Positions 9,132 to 18,103 of a stretch of DNA of 64,000 bases are shown here, in pieces (positions within the stretch are counted from its first letter, which is position 1; the number at the start of each line of letters is the position of its first letter). The notes beneath the pieces were generated by a model, which worked only from the letters and a program-made list of their open reading frames with translations, was not told the DNA's origin and did not search any database. This stretch comes from an uncultured Oscillospiraceae bacterium. GTDB lineage: Bacteria; Bacillota; Clostridia; Oscillospirales; Oscillospiraceae. Both the position numbers and the translations under genes were made by a program. The stretch covers positions 1-64,000 of the forward strand of contig CAKTPM010000005.1 in assembly GCA_934591705.1 (NCBI GenBank), in the 5' to 3' direction.

Positions 9132-12100
9132 TGACTGCGCCCCCCTCCTGCCCTTTTGACGGCCTCATAGAGCGCCTGGTAGTCCAGAATATCCACTTGG
9201 CCGTCCCGGTTATAGTCCGCCGCCTCCCGGTAGGCCGTCTCCCGGCCGCTGTAGTCCCCCTCAATGGCGCCGGTGGACAGATAGGTATAGAGGCATTGCA
9301 GGTCAAAGATATCCACCGCGCCGTCGCCGTTCAGGTCCCCCAGGCCGGCGGGCTCTACCCGGATGCTCAGCAGCGCGGGAACGGAGGTCACCTGGGTGCC
9401 GACGCCGTCCTCTCCGTCCTGATAGAGGGAGTAGGCGAAGTGGAGGAGAAGCTCCCCCTCGTCTTCCCGGCGCAGGGGCTCCCGGGGCCAGGTAAAGTAT
9501 GCTATCTTTTTTCCGTTTACTGTCCGCTCCGCCGGCAGTGTGCGGGAAAGACCGTTTTCATAGGTGAGGGTGATCTCCATGCCGGTGGGGTCGAAGTATT
9601 CCCCGGCCACATAGGCGGTCTTGTCCGGCTGCCGGGTCACCTCCATGCTTACGATGCTGCTGGCCAGGGCCATCAGATGGGCGGAGTCGTTTTTGAAGTA
9701 GATGGTGCCGAAGCTGTCGGCAATGGGCGAACAGATGGCATACTGCGCCTGGGCGTCCGCCGGGGTAAAGAGCACATAGGGCGTTTGATAGACCGTGGTC
9801 TTGTCCTTGTCGATAAAGCTCTCCTGAGTGGTCAGCACCGGCTTGGTCTGGCCGGGCGTGTCCTTGAGGACCCGCAGCTTTCCGGGGGTGAAGTTGTCAA
9901 AGAAGTAGACATACACCGCGCCGTCTCCCTCGCTGTAGGCCGTGGTCAGCAGGCCGGAGGTCTGGGGATACCCCTGGGTGGGCACGCTGTAGGCGATCTG
10001 CCAGGTCTTGAGGTCGATGACGGTGATGCTGTGGCCGGAATACTGGGTGAACTGCCCCGTGCCGGATACGCCGATATAGGCGCGGTCCTTGTAAACAACG
10101 GGGGTGCAGGTGCTCATGGCGGGCTGGGACGGCGTGCCGCCGTTTTCCAGGGCCACGGCCCGGAGGGAGTCCTTATCCAGGCGCCATATATCCCCTTGCT
10201 TTTGGGGCGCCGCCACGGAGTAGAAGTACCCGCCCTTGGAGGTAAAATAGAACCTCCCATCGGCGTAGGAGATGTTGGAGCGGATGTCGCCCCTGAGGTT
10301 TTTGATGGAGTCCATCAGCTTTCCGGTGGCCGGGTCGATGCACAGGAGCGCGGCGGTCTCGCTGGTGCAGCCGCCGGTGCCGTCATCGGTGCCGATCAGC
10401 AGATAATCCTCGCACACATAGGCCCCTGCCCAGTAGAAGCCCCCCGGGGAGGTATAGGTCCAGCGGGGCAGCTTGCTCTCCTTTTCGGAGGCGGGATCCT
10501 CGTCCGTGATGCTCAGGCACACCAGGTTTGCCTCCCGGTCCTCCTTATTCCAGAAGCCGGTATAAATGCAGCCGTCCCAGTAGGTGATGGGACAGTTGGG
10601 CTGACCGCCCAGGGCGTCCTGGTAGAGCCAGAGGGACTTGAGGGTGGCGGCGTCAAAGGCCTGGACGCCGCCGTCGGCAAGGCCGACAAAGAGCATCCCC
10701 TGCGCAAAGGTAGCGGAGTTGATGGCAAAGCTGGAGTTGTGGTCCATCTCCCCCTCCGCCACGGTGACGCCGGAAACGGCATCCAACTTGAAGAGCTTTT
10801 TGCCGGAGTAGACGATGAGGTAGTCATAGCCGTCCTCGGTGATCAGGATCGGGCAGCCCACGGCGGCGGTGTCAAAGCCCTTGCCCAGCTTCGATGCCCA
10901 GCTCAGATAGGCGCTCTGTGCGGTAATGGGGGTCTTGTGCTCGATGACGCCGTTGGCCGCATTGTTCCCCCGGAAGGAGTCCCAGGAGGAGGTGATACCC
11001 TCCCCGCAGCGGCTCTCCGGCGCCGCCGTCATGGTGAGCCTCAGGGCGCTGGCGGCCTTCCCGGCGGTAAAGACCCGGCTCTGTCCCACATAGCCGGGGC
11101 AGGTGACCACATAGGTGTAGAGCAGCGTATCCACCAGCAGGTAGCGGCCATCCTCCCGGGGCCACACCCGCTTGCCGGTGCGGTTATCATATACGCACAC
11201 CAGCGCATCCGCCAGCGGCTGCCCCGATGGATCCCGCACGGTGAAAAGGGTCTCCACAGCCGCCTTCTTATGGAGGGTCAGCGTGTAGGTGCGGCGCTGG
11301 GCACCGGCAGGCACGCGCTCACTGCCGGGGGTGATGGAGATGACCTCTTGGTCCTTCTCCGTATCCAACGGCACGCGTACGGTGAAGCTGCCGGCGGTAC
11401 CCTGCTCATCGGCCGGCGGCGCATAGCGGCGGCCGTTTACATAGACATAGTAGTTTTCTCCGTAGGGCTCCAGCGTCAGCACCGCCTCCTCCGTGCTGCG
11501 GGGCAGCGTGGCCCGGTAATCGGTGATGTCCCGGTCAAAGCCCGTGACCTCCTCTCCTGCGGTGTTTTTGTAGGAGAGGGGGGTATCTATACCCTCCGCC
11601 GTCAGGCGCAGGCCGTTGGTGTCCTTCAGGGTCAGTGTCTTGTGGAGCGTGAGGATGTAGTCCTGATACTGCTCCACCTCGCCGCCGCCGTTTTTTGTGG
11701 CCCGAAGGGTCAGCGTCTGGGTCTCATCGCCGGTGCGAAGGAAGCTCCGCAGGAATTGGCCGGTGCTCCCCGTTTCCTTTTGGTTCACGGTGTAGCCGGT
11801 CTCCAGGGCGGTGAAGGTGCAGCCAGCGTTTTGCACCCAAATATAGAGGGAGCTGCTTGCATCCGTCACGGAGACCGTATGGCTGTGGGCCGGGGCCTTG
11901 GGCACCTGTAAAAGAACGCTTTTGTTCTTTGCAACGGGCATGGAGCTGGCGGCAAGCCAAAGGCCGTCCAGTGCATCCTCCGTTTGCGGCGCGGCGGCGG
12001 CGAGGGTGAGCCCCGCCTCGGCGGTGAAGGAGCCCTTGGCGTGGTAATAGATCTCCCTATCGGTGACATAGGTATAGCCCTCGCCGGGAACCAGCAGGAA

Positions 12101-13657
12101 GACATCCTGGGTCCCGCCGGCAGAGGCGGGGCCGATCTCGGCCCCGGCGCTGTTGAAGACATGCACCTTGACATCCGCAGCATGCTGCACGGTGACGGAG
12201 ACAGCCGCCGTCTTTTCCACCGTCAGCGTATAGCGCCTGCTCTGCCCGGCATGAGCCACCTGCACCTCAAGAGCCGTCTCCGGCTCCGTAAGGGCGACGG
12301 TCATCCCCTCGCCGCTCCGGAGCGGCTCGCCGTTGACGGAAACGGCATATGCCTCATCAAAGGCAGTGGGCGTAAGGGTGATTTCATCTGCTGTCACCCG
12401 GCAGGTATAGTGCTCCCCCTCCGGCGTAAAGCCGAAATTCTGGGGGATCCCTTGGACGCTGAGCGCCAGGGCGCTGAGGGTGGGGACCCGCAGGATCTCC
12501 ATGCGGTACTGCTGATAGGCCGTGTAGCCCTCCTTGGCGTACCGCGCCTCGATCACGGCGGTGCCGCCCCGGGAGGAGGCATCTAAAAAGTCCTTCAGAA
12601 CGGCGTTGATGCTTGCCCAGGGGGCTCCGACCTTTTCGATCTCCGCCCCCGCCGTGTTCCGATAGAGCCCCGCCCAAGACACGGAGTCTGTGTTATAGCT
12701 GCCGCCGGTCTTAGGCAGATCTCTGCCGGCAGGGCAATAGATGTAGGCGCTTTTCACCGCGTCCGGCACATAGTAGATGCTGCTGTTGTCCGTCCCCTCC
12801 GCAGAGGGATAGGCGTCCCCCTCCAGCTTGCCGGAGGTGCGGTGGAGAATGGGCGCTGCCAGCCATTGGGCGTCCGCCGGGAGCTTCACGGCGGATACCG
12901 TCTTGCCCTCCATTTGGACAGCCCCATCGGCCAGCACGGTCATGGTACCCCGGGCGCCGTTGAAGCCGGCGGTCACCTGAAAATCATAGCGGCCCTCCGC
13001 CAATTGGAGCTTCTCTCCGGCGGCGAAGGTAAAACCGGTGCCGTAGGCATTTTTCGCCGCAAAGGCATAGTCCGTCAGGGGACTGCCGCTCAGGTCGGTG
13101 ACCGTAAGGCGCAGCGTCTTTTTCTCCGCGTCCAGAACGGCCTGATAGGCCTCCATTTTCTCCTTCAGAGCCGTGGCCGCGGCATCGTGGGCCTCCGCCG
13201 TCAGCAGCGCCGCCTCCGCGGCGGCATACTCCCCGGCGGCGTAGTTTCTCACCGGCTCCTGGGCCTCGGCATAGTCCGCCATGGCGCACACCAGCCGGCA
13301 GTAGGCCCCGGGATCCTCGGCAGAGAGCTCGGTGAATACGAAGCAGGCGGTGTCAGCGGCGGGAGCGTTCAGATCGTAGCCGCCCCGGTCGTCAAAGCGG
13401 TTATAGTTCCCAGAAACGCCGTCGATCTCGGTGATAAAGCCGTCAACGGCCCCTGTAAAGGTATGTCCCTGCATCCCGCTGAGGACCTGCCAGACGGTTT
13501 CACCGGCGGCAGCGTTCACATACTGCGGGGCGATGACCACCCTTTCACCTGTGACGGCGGCCACCGCCAGGCGGCTCTCCTCCTCCGCCAGGGCGGCGGG
13601 AATGCCCTCCAGGAGCATGAACAGCGCCAGCAGAAGGGCGGTGATCCTCTTTTTCAT
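9128..13657 (-). CDS. Large secreted beta-propeller protein with C-terminal dockerin
   Basis: 1509 residues from the ATG at 13657, which has a GGGAGGAAGC ribosome site; an upstream in-frame start at 13744 lies inside the previous gene and is unlikely. Signal peptide 1-25. Residues about 35-110 look like a degenerate DUF4430 domain (ETVWQVLSGMQ helix, YDLNAPAADTACFVF). Several Ig or cadherin-like beta domains follow. At about 890-1335 is a PQQ/YncE-like beta-propeller with repeated blade motifs such as YSGKKLFKLDAVSG, GVQAFDAATLKSLW and ALLCIDPATGKLM. Next come a Big_3-like Ig domain (YFDPTGMEITLTYENG) and a type I dockerin (GDLNGDGAVDIFDLQ, NRDGQVDILDYQALY). Bacteroides BtuG, a surface B12-binding protein, is also a beta-propeller; the analogy is mine and unproven. 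Confidence 0.85.
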   Translation of the reverse strand: MKKRITALLLALFMLLEGIPAALAEEESRLAVAAVTGERVVIAPQYVNAAAGETVWQVLSGMQGHTFTGAVDGFITEIDGVSGNYNRFDDRGGYDLNAPAADTACFVFTELSAEDPGAYCRLVCAMADYAEAQEPVRNYAAGEYAAAEAALLTAEAHDAAATALKEKMEAYQAVLDAEKKTLRLTVTDLSGSPLTDYAFAAKNAYGTGFTFAAGEKLQLAEGRYDFQVTAGFNGARGTMTVLADGAVQMEGKTVSAVKLPADAQWLAAPILHRTSGKLEGDAYPSAEGTDNSSIYYVPDAVKSAYIYCPAGRDLPKTGGSYNTDSVSWAGLYRNTAGAEIEKVGAPWASINAVLKDFLDASSRGGTAVIEARYAKEGYTAYQQYRMEILRVPTLSALALSVQGIPQNFGFTPEGEHYTCRVTADEITLTPTAFDEAYAVSVNGEPLRSGEGMTVALTEPETALEVQVAHAGQSRRYTLTVEKTAAVSVTVQHAADVKVHVFNSAGAEIGPASAGGTQDVFLLVPGEGYTYVTDREIYYHAKGSFTAEAGLTLAAAAPQTEDALDGLWLAASSMPVAKNKSVLLQVPKAPAHSHTVSVTDASSSLYIWVQNAGCTFTALETGYTVNQKETGSTGQFLRSFLRTGDETQTLTLRATKNGGGEVEQYQDYILTLHKTLTLKDTNGLRLTAEGIDTPLSYKNTAGEEVTGFDRDITDYRATLPRSTEEAVLTLEPYGENYYVYVNGRRYAPPADEQGTAGSFTVRVPLDTEKDQEVISITPGSERVPAGAQRRTYTLTLHKKAAVETLFTVRDPSGQPLADALVCVYDNRTGKRVWPREDGRYLLVDTLLYTYVVTCPGYVGQSRVFTAGKAASALRLTMTAAPESRCGEGITSSWDSFRGNNAANGVIEHKTPITAQSAYLSWASKLGKGFDTAAVGCPILITEDGYDYLIVYSGKKLFKLDAVSGVTVAEGEMDHNSSFAINSATFAQGMLFVGLADGGVQAFDAATLKSLWLYQDALGGQPNCPITYWDGCIYTGFWNKEDREANLVCLSITDEDPASEKESKLPRWTYTSPGGFYWAGAYVCEDYLLIGTDDGTGGCTSETAALLCIDPATGKLMDSIKNLRGDIRSNISYADGRFYFTSKGGYFYSVAAPQKQGDIWRLDKDSLRAVALENGGTPSQPAMSTCTPVVYKDRAYIGVSGTGQFTQYSGHSITVIDLKTWQIAYSVPTQGYPQTSGLLTTAYSEGDGAVYVYFFDNFTPGKLRVLKDTPGQTKPVLTTQESFIDKDKTTVYQTPYVLFTPADAQAQYAICSPIADSFGTIYFKNDSAHLMALASSIVSMEVTRQPDKTAYVAGEYFDPTGMEITLTYENGLSRTLPAERTVNGKKIAYFTWPREPLRREDEGELLLHFAYSLYQDGEDGVGTQVTSVPALLSIRVEPAGLGDLNGDGAVDIFDLQCLYTYLSTGAIEGDYSGRETAYREAADYNRDGQVDILDYQALYEAVKRAGGGRSQ

Positions 13658-13673
13658 GCTTCTTCCTCCCTTC

Positions 13674-16007
13674 TCAGTACAGGCAGCAGATCCAGCGCCG
13701 ATAAAACCGCTGCCAGGGGCTCCACCGGCTCTTACACACCGCAAGAGCCGTCTCGGTCTGCTCTCTCATGCGTTGGCGCTCTGCCGGGGACACATCCTCA
13801 TTGCTGTAAAGTGCTTTTGCATTACAGGTAATGATATCTCTTATATTCATCGTTTCCCCTGCCCAGTCCTGCAGGGCATTCTCCAGCTGGGTAAGGGGCA
13901 CATTTCGCCAGGGAACGCCGCAAAGGCGGGCCAGGCAGACCACATAGGCGCACATGGCCGCCGCCGCGGCATTGGCATCCGGCTGGGTAAAGCGCCTGCT
14001 CCTCCTGCGGCAGATGACGCCGCGGCGTATGCAAAGGGCTCCTACGGCACCGGCCAGAAGGATGAGCAGCACATAGAGCCAGTCCCTGGGACCCAAATGC
14101 AGACGGCTGAAGTAGTCATAGAGGCCCTCCACGAGCTCCTGGAGGTGTACTCCCGACTCCGGGGTCTCCTCCTCTACCTCATTCTGCCGCTGGGTCTGGG
14201 AGAGGGTGCCCTGGCCGTTCTCGGCGGCCGAGCCGCTCAAGAGGGCGTTTTCATCCTCCTCGAACCACAGCCACTGGGGCTGGGGCATCACATCATAATA
14301 GGCGGGCGCGGCCTCGAAGGGCACCCAGCCCACACCGTCCTCATAGTATTCCGCCCAGGCATGGGCATCCTGCCCGGTAAGGGTCAGGGTGGTCTCCCCG
14401 GTGCTGCCCGCTATGGCGGCGGGGGTGACGAGATAGCCCTCCACATAGCGGGCGGGGATGCCGAAATACCGCAGCATCACCGCCGCCGCGGTGGCGTAGT
14501 GGACATCGCAGCCCTGGGCCCCCTCCTGCAAAAGCGCCAGGACGGGGTCCTCCCCCCCGGAGAGGGCCGCGGGGGTGTCGCTATATTCCACGGCGGTCTC
14601 TAAAAACGCCGTGATGCGCCGCTTGGCCTCATAGGAGGTGATGGTCTGGGGGGCCTCCCCCAGCGCCTCCGAAAGAGCCGTTTGTATCCGGGTGGGAATG
14701 GCCAGATAGTTCTCATAGACAAACGCCCGGTAGGTATCCTCAAAGCTCAGATAGTCCTCCAGCCCCTCCTCCTGCCAGCGCTCATTGAGTCCGGCCAGCA
14801 GGGCGTAGGCCTCGGCGGTGAGGTTTTCCGACACGGTATAGGAGCAGTGCTTTTCCCCGAAAAGCCCCCGGGCAGCGGGCAGGGTATCCCGCAGCTGCGC
14901 CGGATCCGCCGCCGGGCTCTCCGGCGTCAGCTCATAGGGGGTGATGCGTCCGGCGCGGCAGGCACCCAGCAGGCGTACATCCACTGTAAGGGTGTCCTTT
15001 CCCTGCCCCAGCAGCTCGGAGAGAGCCGCCAGCTGAGAGAAGCCGTTATATCCCCGCAGGTGCCAGGCATAGAGGGACGCATGGTCCGCCGTCATGTCCC
15101 GGGCCTCGGCATCGGCCCACCCGGCGGAGGTGTAGCGCTGCCCCACAAAGCTGCGGAGATAGAGCGGCGTCGGCTCCGAGAGGGTCACCTCCAGCATGGG
15201 GGTCTCAGCATCTCTCTCCGGCAGACGGGTCAGGTCTCCCTCCGGCAGCGCCTGCCGGGCGGGCTCGTAGCGCAGGGCGTGCACCGCCCGGTGCAGGGCG
15301 TTGGCCGCTCTCTGCGTGTCCACGCTCACCCTTTGGGAAAGGGTCAGGCCCACCGCCGTGATAAGCGCCGCCAGGACGATCAGCAGTGCCAGGGCCGCGG
15401 GCTGTGCAGGCACCGGTCCCTCCTGGGCGCGCTCCTCTGTGAAGAGCAGCACGCTGCAGCCCAAAAGCAGCAGGATCAGCCAGCCGCTTCCGACGCTCCA
15501 GCGGAGGGAAAAGATGACCGCCGCCGCAAAAACTGCCCAGCTCGCCCGGGGCCGCAGCGCCGCTAAGGCGCCGAGGCAAAGCCCCAAGACCCCGCAGGCC
15601 GGCAGCTGTGCCCACAGCAGGGACACTGCCTCGCAGGCGTAAGGGGAATAGTCCAGGGCGTCGATATCCCGCCGCCAGGCGCAGAATTGATTGGCCAGCT
15701 GCAAAAAGCCGTTTGCCGCCCCATGGGAGAAAATCCCGCAGAAGCAGATGACCGCCAGGAGAAGTCCCATCGGCAGCCAGAGCAGCCGGTCCCGCCGGGC
15801 GGAAAAGAGCGCCGCTGCCGCCGCGGCCAGGGCCCCGACGCAGAGGGACGCGGGGCTTCCCAGTGGAAAGCCATCGGCCAGCAGGCCCACGGTGCCGCCG
15901 AAAAGCAGCAGTGCGCCCAGCACCCGCAGAAGGGCGCCGGGAGACAGCACGCTGCGCGCTATTGGTTTTTCCGGGGCTGCTGTGAACCCTCCGGCGGTTT
16001 TTTTCAT
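13674..16007 (-). CDS. Membrane transglutaminase-like protein (TgpA type)
   Basis: 777 residues. The N-terminal quarter holds a series of hydrophobic segments (about residues 20-205). An extracellular part follows with a transglutaminase core at about 480-575: the cysteine in EGAQGCDVHYATAAAVML, the histidine in GQDAHAWAEYYEDGVGWVPFE and a downstream aspartate-type position. One more membrane span lies at about 640-660, then a cytoplasmic tail. This is the architecture of proteins found with MoxR and DUF58 partners, as here. Start at 16007 with an AGGAGTAAGAGG ribosome site, 18 bases after the DUF58 stop. Role unknown; in this operon it may modify or assemble the secreted B12-locus proteins. 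Confidence 0.88.
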   Translation of the reverse strand: MKKTAGGFTAAPEKPIARSVLSPGALLRVLGALLLFGGTVGLLADGFPLGSPASLCVGALAAAAAALFSARRDRLLWLPMGLLLAVICFCGIFSHGAANGFLQLANQFCAWRRDIDALDYSPYACEAVSLLWAQLPACGVLGLCLGALAALRPRASWAVFAAAVIFSLRWSVGSGWLILLLLGCSVLLFTEERAQEGPVPAQPAALALLIVLAALITAVGLTLSQRVSVDTQRAANALHRAVHALRYEPARQALPEGDLTRLPERDAETPMLEVTLSEPTPLYLRSFVGQRYTSAGWADAEARDMTADHASLYAWHLRGYNGFSQLAALSELLGQGKDTLTVDVRLLGACRAGRITPYELTPESPAADPAQLRDTLPAARGLFGEKHCSYTVSENLTAEAYALLAGLNERWQEEGLEDYLSFEDTYRAFVYENYLAIPTRIQTALSEALGEAPQTITSYEAKRRITAFLETAVEYSDTPAALSGGEDPVLALLQEGAQGCDVHYATAAAVMLRYFGIPARYVEGYLVTPAAIAGSTGETTLTLTGQDAHAWAEYYEDGVGWVPFEAAPAYYDVMPQPQWLWFEEDENALLSGSAAENGQGTLSQTQRQNEVEEETPESGVHLQELVEGLYDYFSRLHLGPRDWLYVLLILLAGAVGALCIRRGVICRRRSRRFTQPDANAAAAAMCAYVVCLARLCGVPWRNVPLTQLENALQDWAGETMNIRDIITCNAKALYSNEDVSPAERQRMREQTETALAVCKSRWSPWQRFYRRWICCLY

Positions 16008-16025
16008 TCCTCTTACTCCTGCCTG

Positions 16026-17168
16026 TCAGCAAAGATCGATTTCCGCCAGCATCCCGGCGTAATGGGTCTCATCAAAGCTGTATACGCGGCCCGCTCCGCT
16101 CTCCCCGCCGCCGCACAATAGGGACACTAAGTTCTCCTCCGGGCACAGCGCCGCCGGGGGCGGCGCCTCGGCCAGGCCCACAAAGATGACCTTGGTGTTG
16201 TTTTCCAGCCCATAGAGCCGGCGGTACATTTCCGCTGCCGTTTCCCCGCCGCAGGACGGCGAGGCGCTCAGAAGCTGCGGCAGCAGCTCATAGAATTCTT
16301 CCTTTTCCCGGGCCTCGAAGGTCACGAGCTCCCCTGCCCCGCGATCCCAGGCGGCACGGCAGCTGACCCCCTGCTCCAAAAGCTCCCGGCACAGGGTGGC
16401 CATCACCTCGGCCATGGCATCGCTCTGCCGGGGCGTGGGGCTGCCGCCCCGCTCCCAGAGGATCAGCACCGCCTGCTCCAGAGGCAGAGCCGGGTCGCGG
16501 ACAATGAGCTTGTCCATTTTGGAGGACAGCTTCCAGTGGATCTGCCGGAGCCCGTCGCCCGGGACATATTCCCGGATCTGATAGGGCTCGGAGTAGTCAT
16601 AGCCGGGCCGATCCGGGGCATAGCGGTCGCTTTCCCGGGAAATACCGCTGCGCTGGGGCAGCAGCAGCTCCATGGGAAAAAGCGCCGGCTGCACGGCCAG
16701 CTGCAGACTGCAGGCCGCCTTTACCGGAAGGCGGCAGATGCCTAAGGGGTCGCAGACCTCCAGGCGCAGCAGCTGGATCGTGAATAGGCCGCACTGGGCG
16801 CTCTCCAGCGCCAGCACCGCCTCTCCCCGGCCCCTGGGCGGGAGGGAGAGAACAGCGGTGCAGTCCGCCGTCTCGCCGGTAAGCCCGTTCTCCAGCCGGC
16901 AGCAGCAGCGCACCCGGGGCAGCGGCAGGAGGGATGTATTTTCCCCCCGGAGCAGGATGACCGCCTTTTTCCCCTTCTCCGCCGCCCGGGGCAGCCGGAT
17001 GTCCAGCTCCACCGCTCTGCGGGCCGGCAGGGTCAGCAGGATGCCCAGAAGCGGCACCAGCACCGTAAGGAGCGCCAGCGCCAGCGTCCATCCTCCGGGG
17101 GCGGTGACCCACAGGGCCGCTGCTGATAGGATGGTCAATAGCCAGCCGGCGGCTGCAGGGACGCTCAC
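16026..17168 (-). CDS. DUF58 domain protein
   Basis: 380 residues if translation starts at the GTG at 17168, which overlaps the MoxR stop (GTGA). Two hydrophobic segments near the N-terminus (about 8-45) are followed by a soluble region with the DUF58 signature DYSEPYQIREYVPGDGLRQIHWKLSS-type stretch near the middle (key motif REYVPGD...IHWK) and a von Willebrand A-like C-terminal part. DUF58 proteins are almost always encoded with MoxR ATPases and transglutaminases, thought to form a membrane-associated chaperone module. Here all three are inside a cobalamin-riboswitch operon, which is unusual. Confidence 0.9.
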   Translation of the reverse strand: MSVPAAAGWLLTILSAAALWVTAPGGWTLALALLTVLVPLLGILLTLPARRAVELDIRLPRAAEKGKKAVILLRGENTSLLPLPRVRCCCRLENGLTGETADCTAVLSLPPRGRGEAVLALESAQCGLFTIQLLRLEVCDPLGICRLPVKAACSLQLAVQPALFPMELLLPQRSGISRESDRYAPDRPGYDYSEPYQIREYVPGDGLRQIHWKLSSKMDKLIVRDPALPLEQAVLILWERGGSPTPRQSDAMAEVMATLCRELLEQGVSCRAAWDRGAGELVTFEAREKEEFYELLPQLLSASPSCGGETAAEMYRRLYGLENNTKVIFVGLAEAPPPAALCPEENLVSLLCGGGESGAGRVYSFDETHYAGMLAEIDLC

Positions 17169-18103
17169 AGCGCCGCCACCTGGGGGACCGCCACCTGCTC
17201 CCGGATGCGGTAGGTGATCTCCTCCGCCGTGAGCTTGCCCAGCCGGGCCTTGGCGCTGAGCACCAGGCGGTGGGCGCATACGGCGTCAAACACCTCGTAG
17301 ACATCCTCCGGCGTCACAAAATCCCGGTCCCGGACAAAACCGTGGGCCTTCGCCATCCGGCACAGGGCCAGAGCCCCCCGGGGGCTGATGCCCAGGTCAA
17401 TATATTCGTTGCTGCGTGTGGCGCTCACCAGCTCCACGATGTAGTCATAGATGCTCTCGGCGATATGTACCTGCCTGGCCTGCTCCGTCAGCTGCAGGAG
17501 CTCCTCTTTGGTCACCACGCCCTCCAGACGATCCAGCGGGTTTTCATGGTGGCGCTCCCGGAGGATCTCCAGCTGGCTCTGCCGGTCCGGATATCCCATG
17601 GTGGTGCGGATCATGAAGCGGTCCAGCTGGGAGGAGGGCAGCAGCTGCGTGCCCGCCGAGCCCACGGGGTTTTGCGTGGCCAGCACCACAAAGGGCTCCG
17701 GCAGCGGATAGGTTTGGCCGTCCACCGTGACCTGGTATTCCTCCATGGCCTCCAGCAGAGCCGACTGGGTCTTGCTGGAGGTGCGGTTGATCTCGTCGGC
17801 CAGGAGCAGATTGGTCATCACCGCGCCGCTTTTGAAGTCAAAGGCGCCGGTGGCCTTGTTGTAAACGGAAAAGCCGATAATGTCAGAGGGCATGGTGTCG
17901 GAGGTGAACTGCACCCGGCGGCTGTCCAGCCCCAGGGTCCTGGCAAAGGCCAGGGCCATGGTGGTCTTGCCCACGCCGGGAACATCCTCCAGGAGCACAT
18001 GGCCCTGGGCCAGCACCGCCATGAGGACCTTTTCCGTTACCTCTTCCTTACCGATGACCACGGAGTTGACCTGCTGCAGGATCCTTCCGGTAGTCTCATT
18101 CAT
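17165..18103 (-). CDS. MoxR family AAA+ ATPase
   Basis: 312 residues from the ATG at 18103. Motifs include Walker A (EDVPGVGKTTMALAFA), Walker B (LLLADEINRTSSKTQSALLEAMEE), sensor 1 (VLATQNPVG) and a C-terminal lid domain. MoxR ATPases act as chaperones that help assemble or activate protein complexes, usually with a DUF58 partner, encoded next here. ATG codons at 18109 and 18103 are possible; 18103 has better spacing to AAGGAAG. It overlaps the end of the toroid gene by eight bases. Confidence 0.93.
   Translation of the reverse strand: MNETTGRILQQVNSVVIGKEEVTEKVLMAVLAQGHVLLEDVPGVGKTTMALAFARTLGLDSRRVQFTSDTMPSDIIGFSVYNKATGAFDFKSGAVMTNLLLADEINRTSSKTQSALLEAMEEYQVTVDGQTYPLPEPFVVLATQNPVGSAGTQLLPSSQLDRFMIRTTMGYPDRQSQLEILRERHHENPLDRLEGVVTKEELLQLTEQARQVHIAESIYDYIVELVSATRSNEYIDLGISPRGALALCRMAKAHGFVRDRDFVTPEDVYEVFDAVCAHRLVLSAKARLGKLTAEEITYRIREQVAVPQVAAL

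Noticed and set aside
9116..11911. A 931-codon plus-strand open frame
   Set aside because: Antisense shadow of the propeller/dockerin gene; low-complexity Gly/Ala/Val-rich translation without domains.
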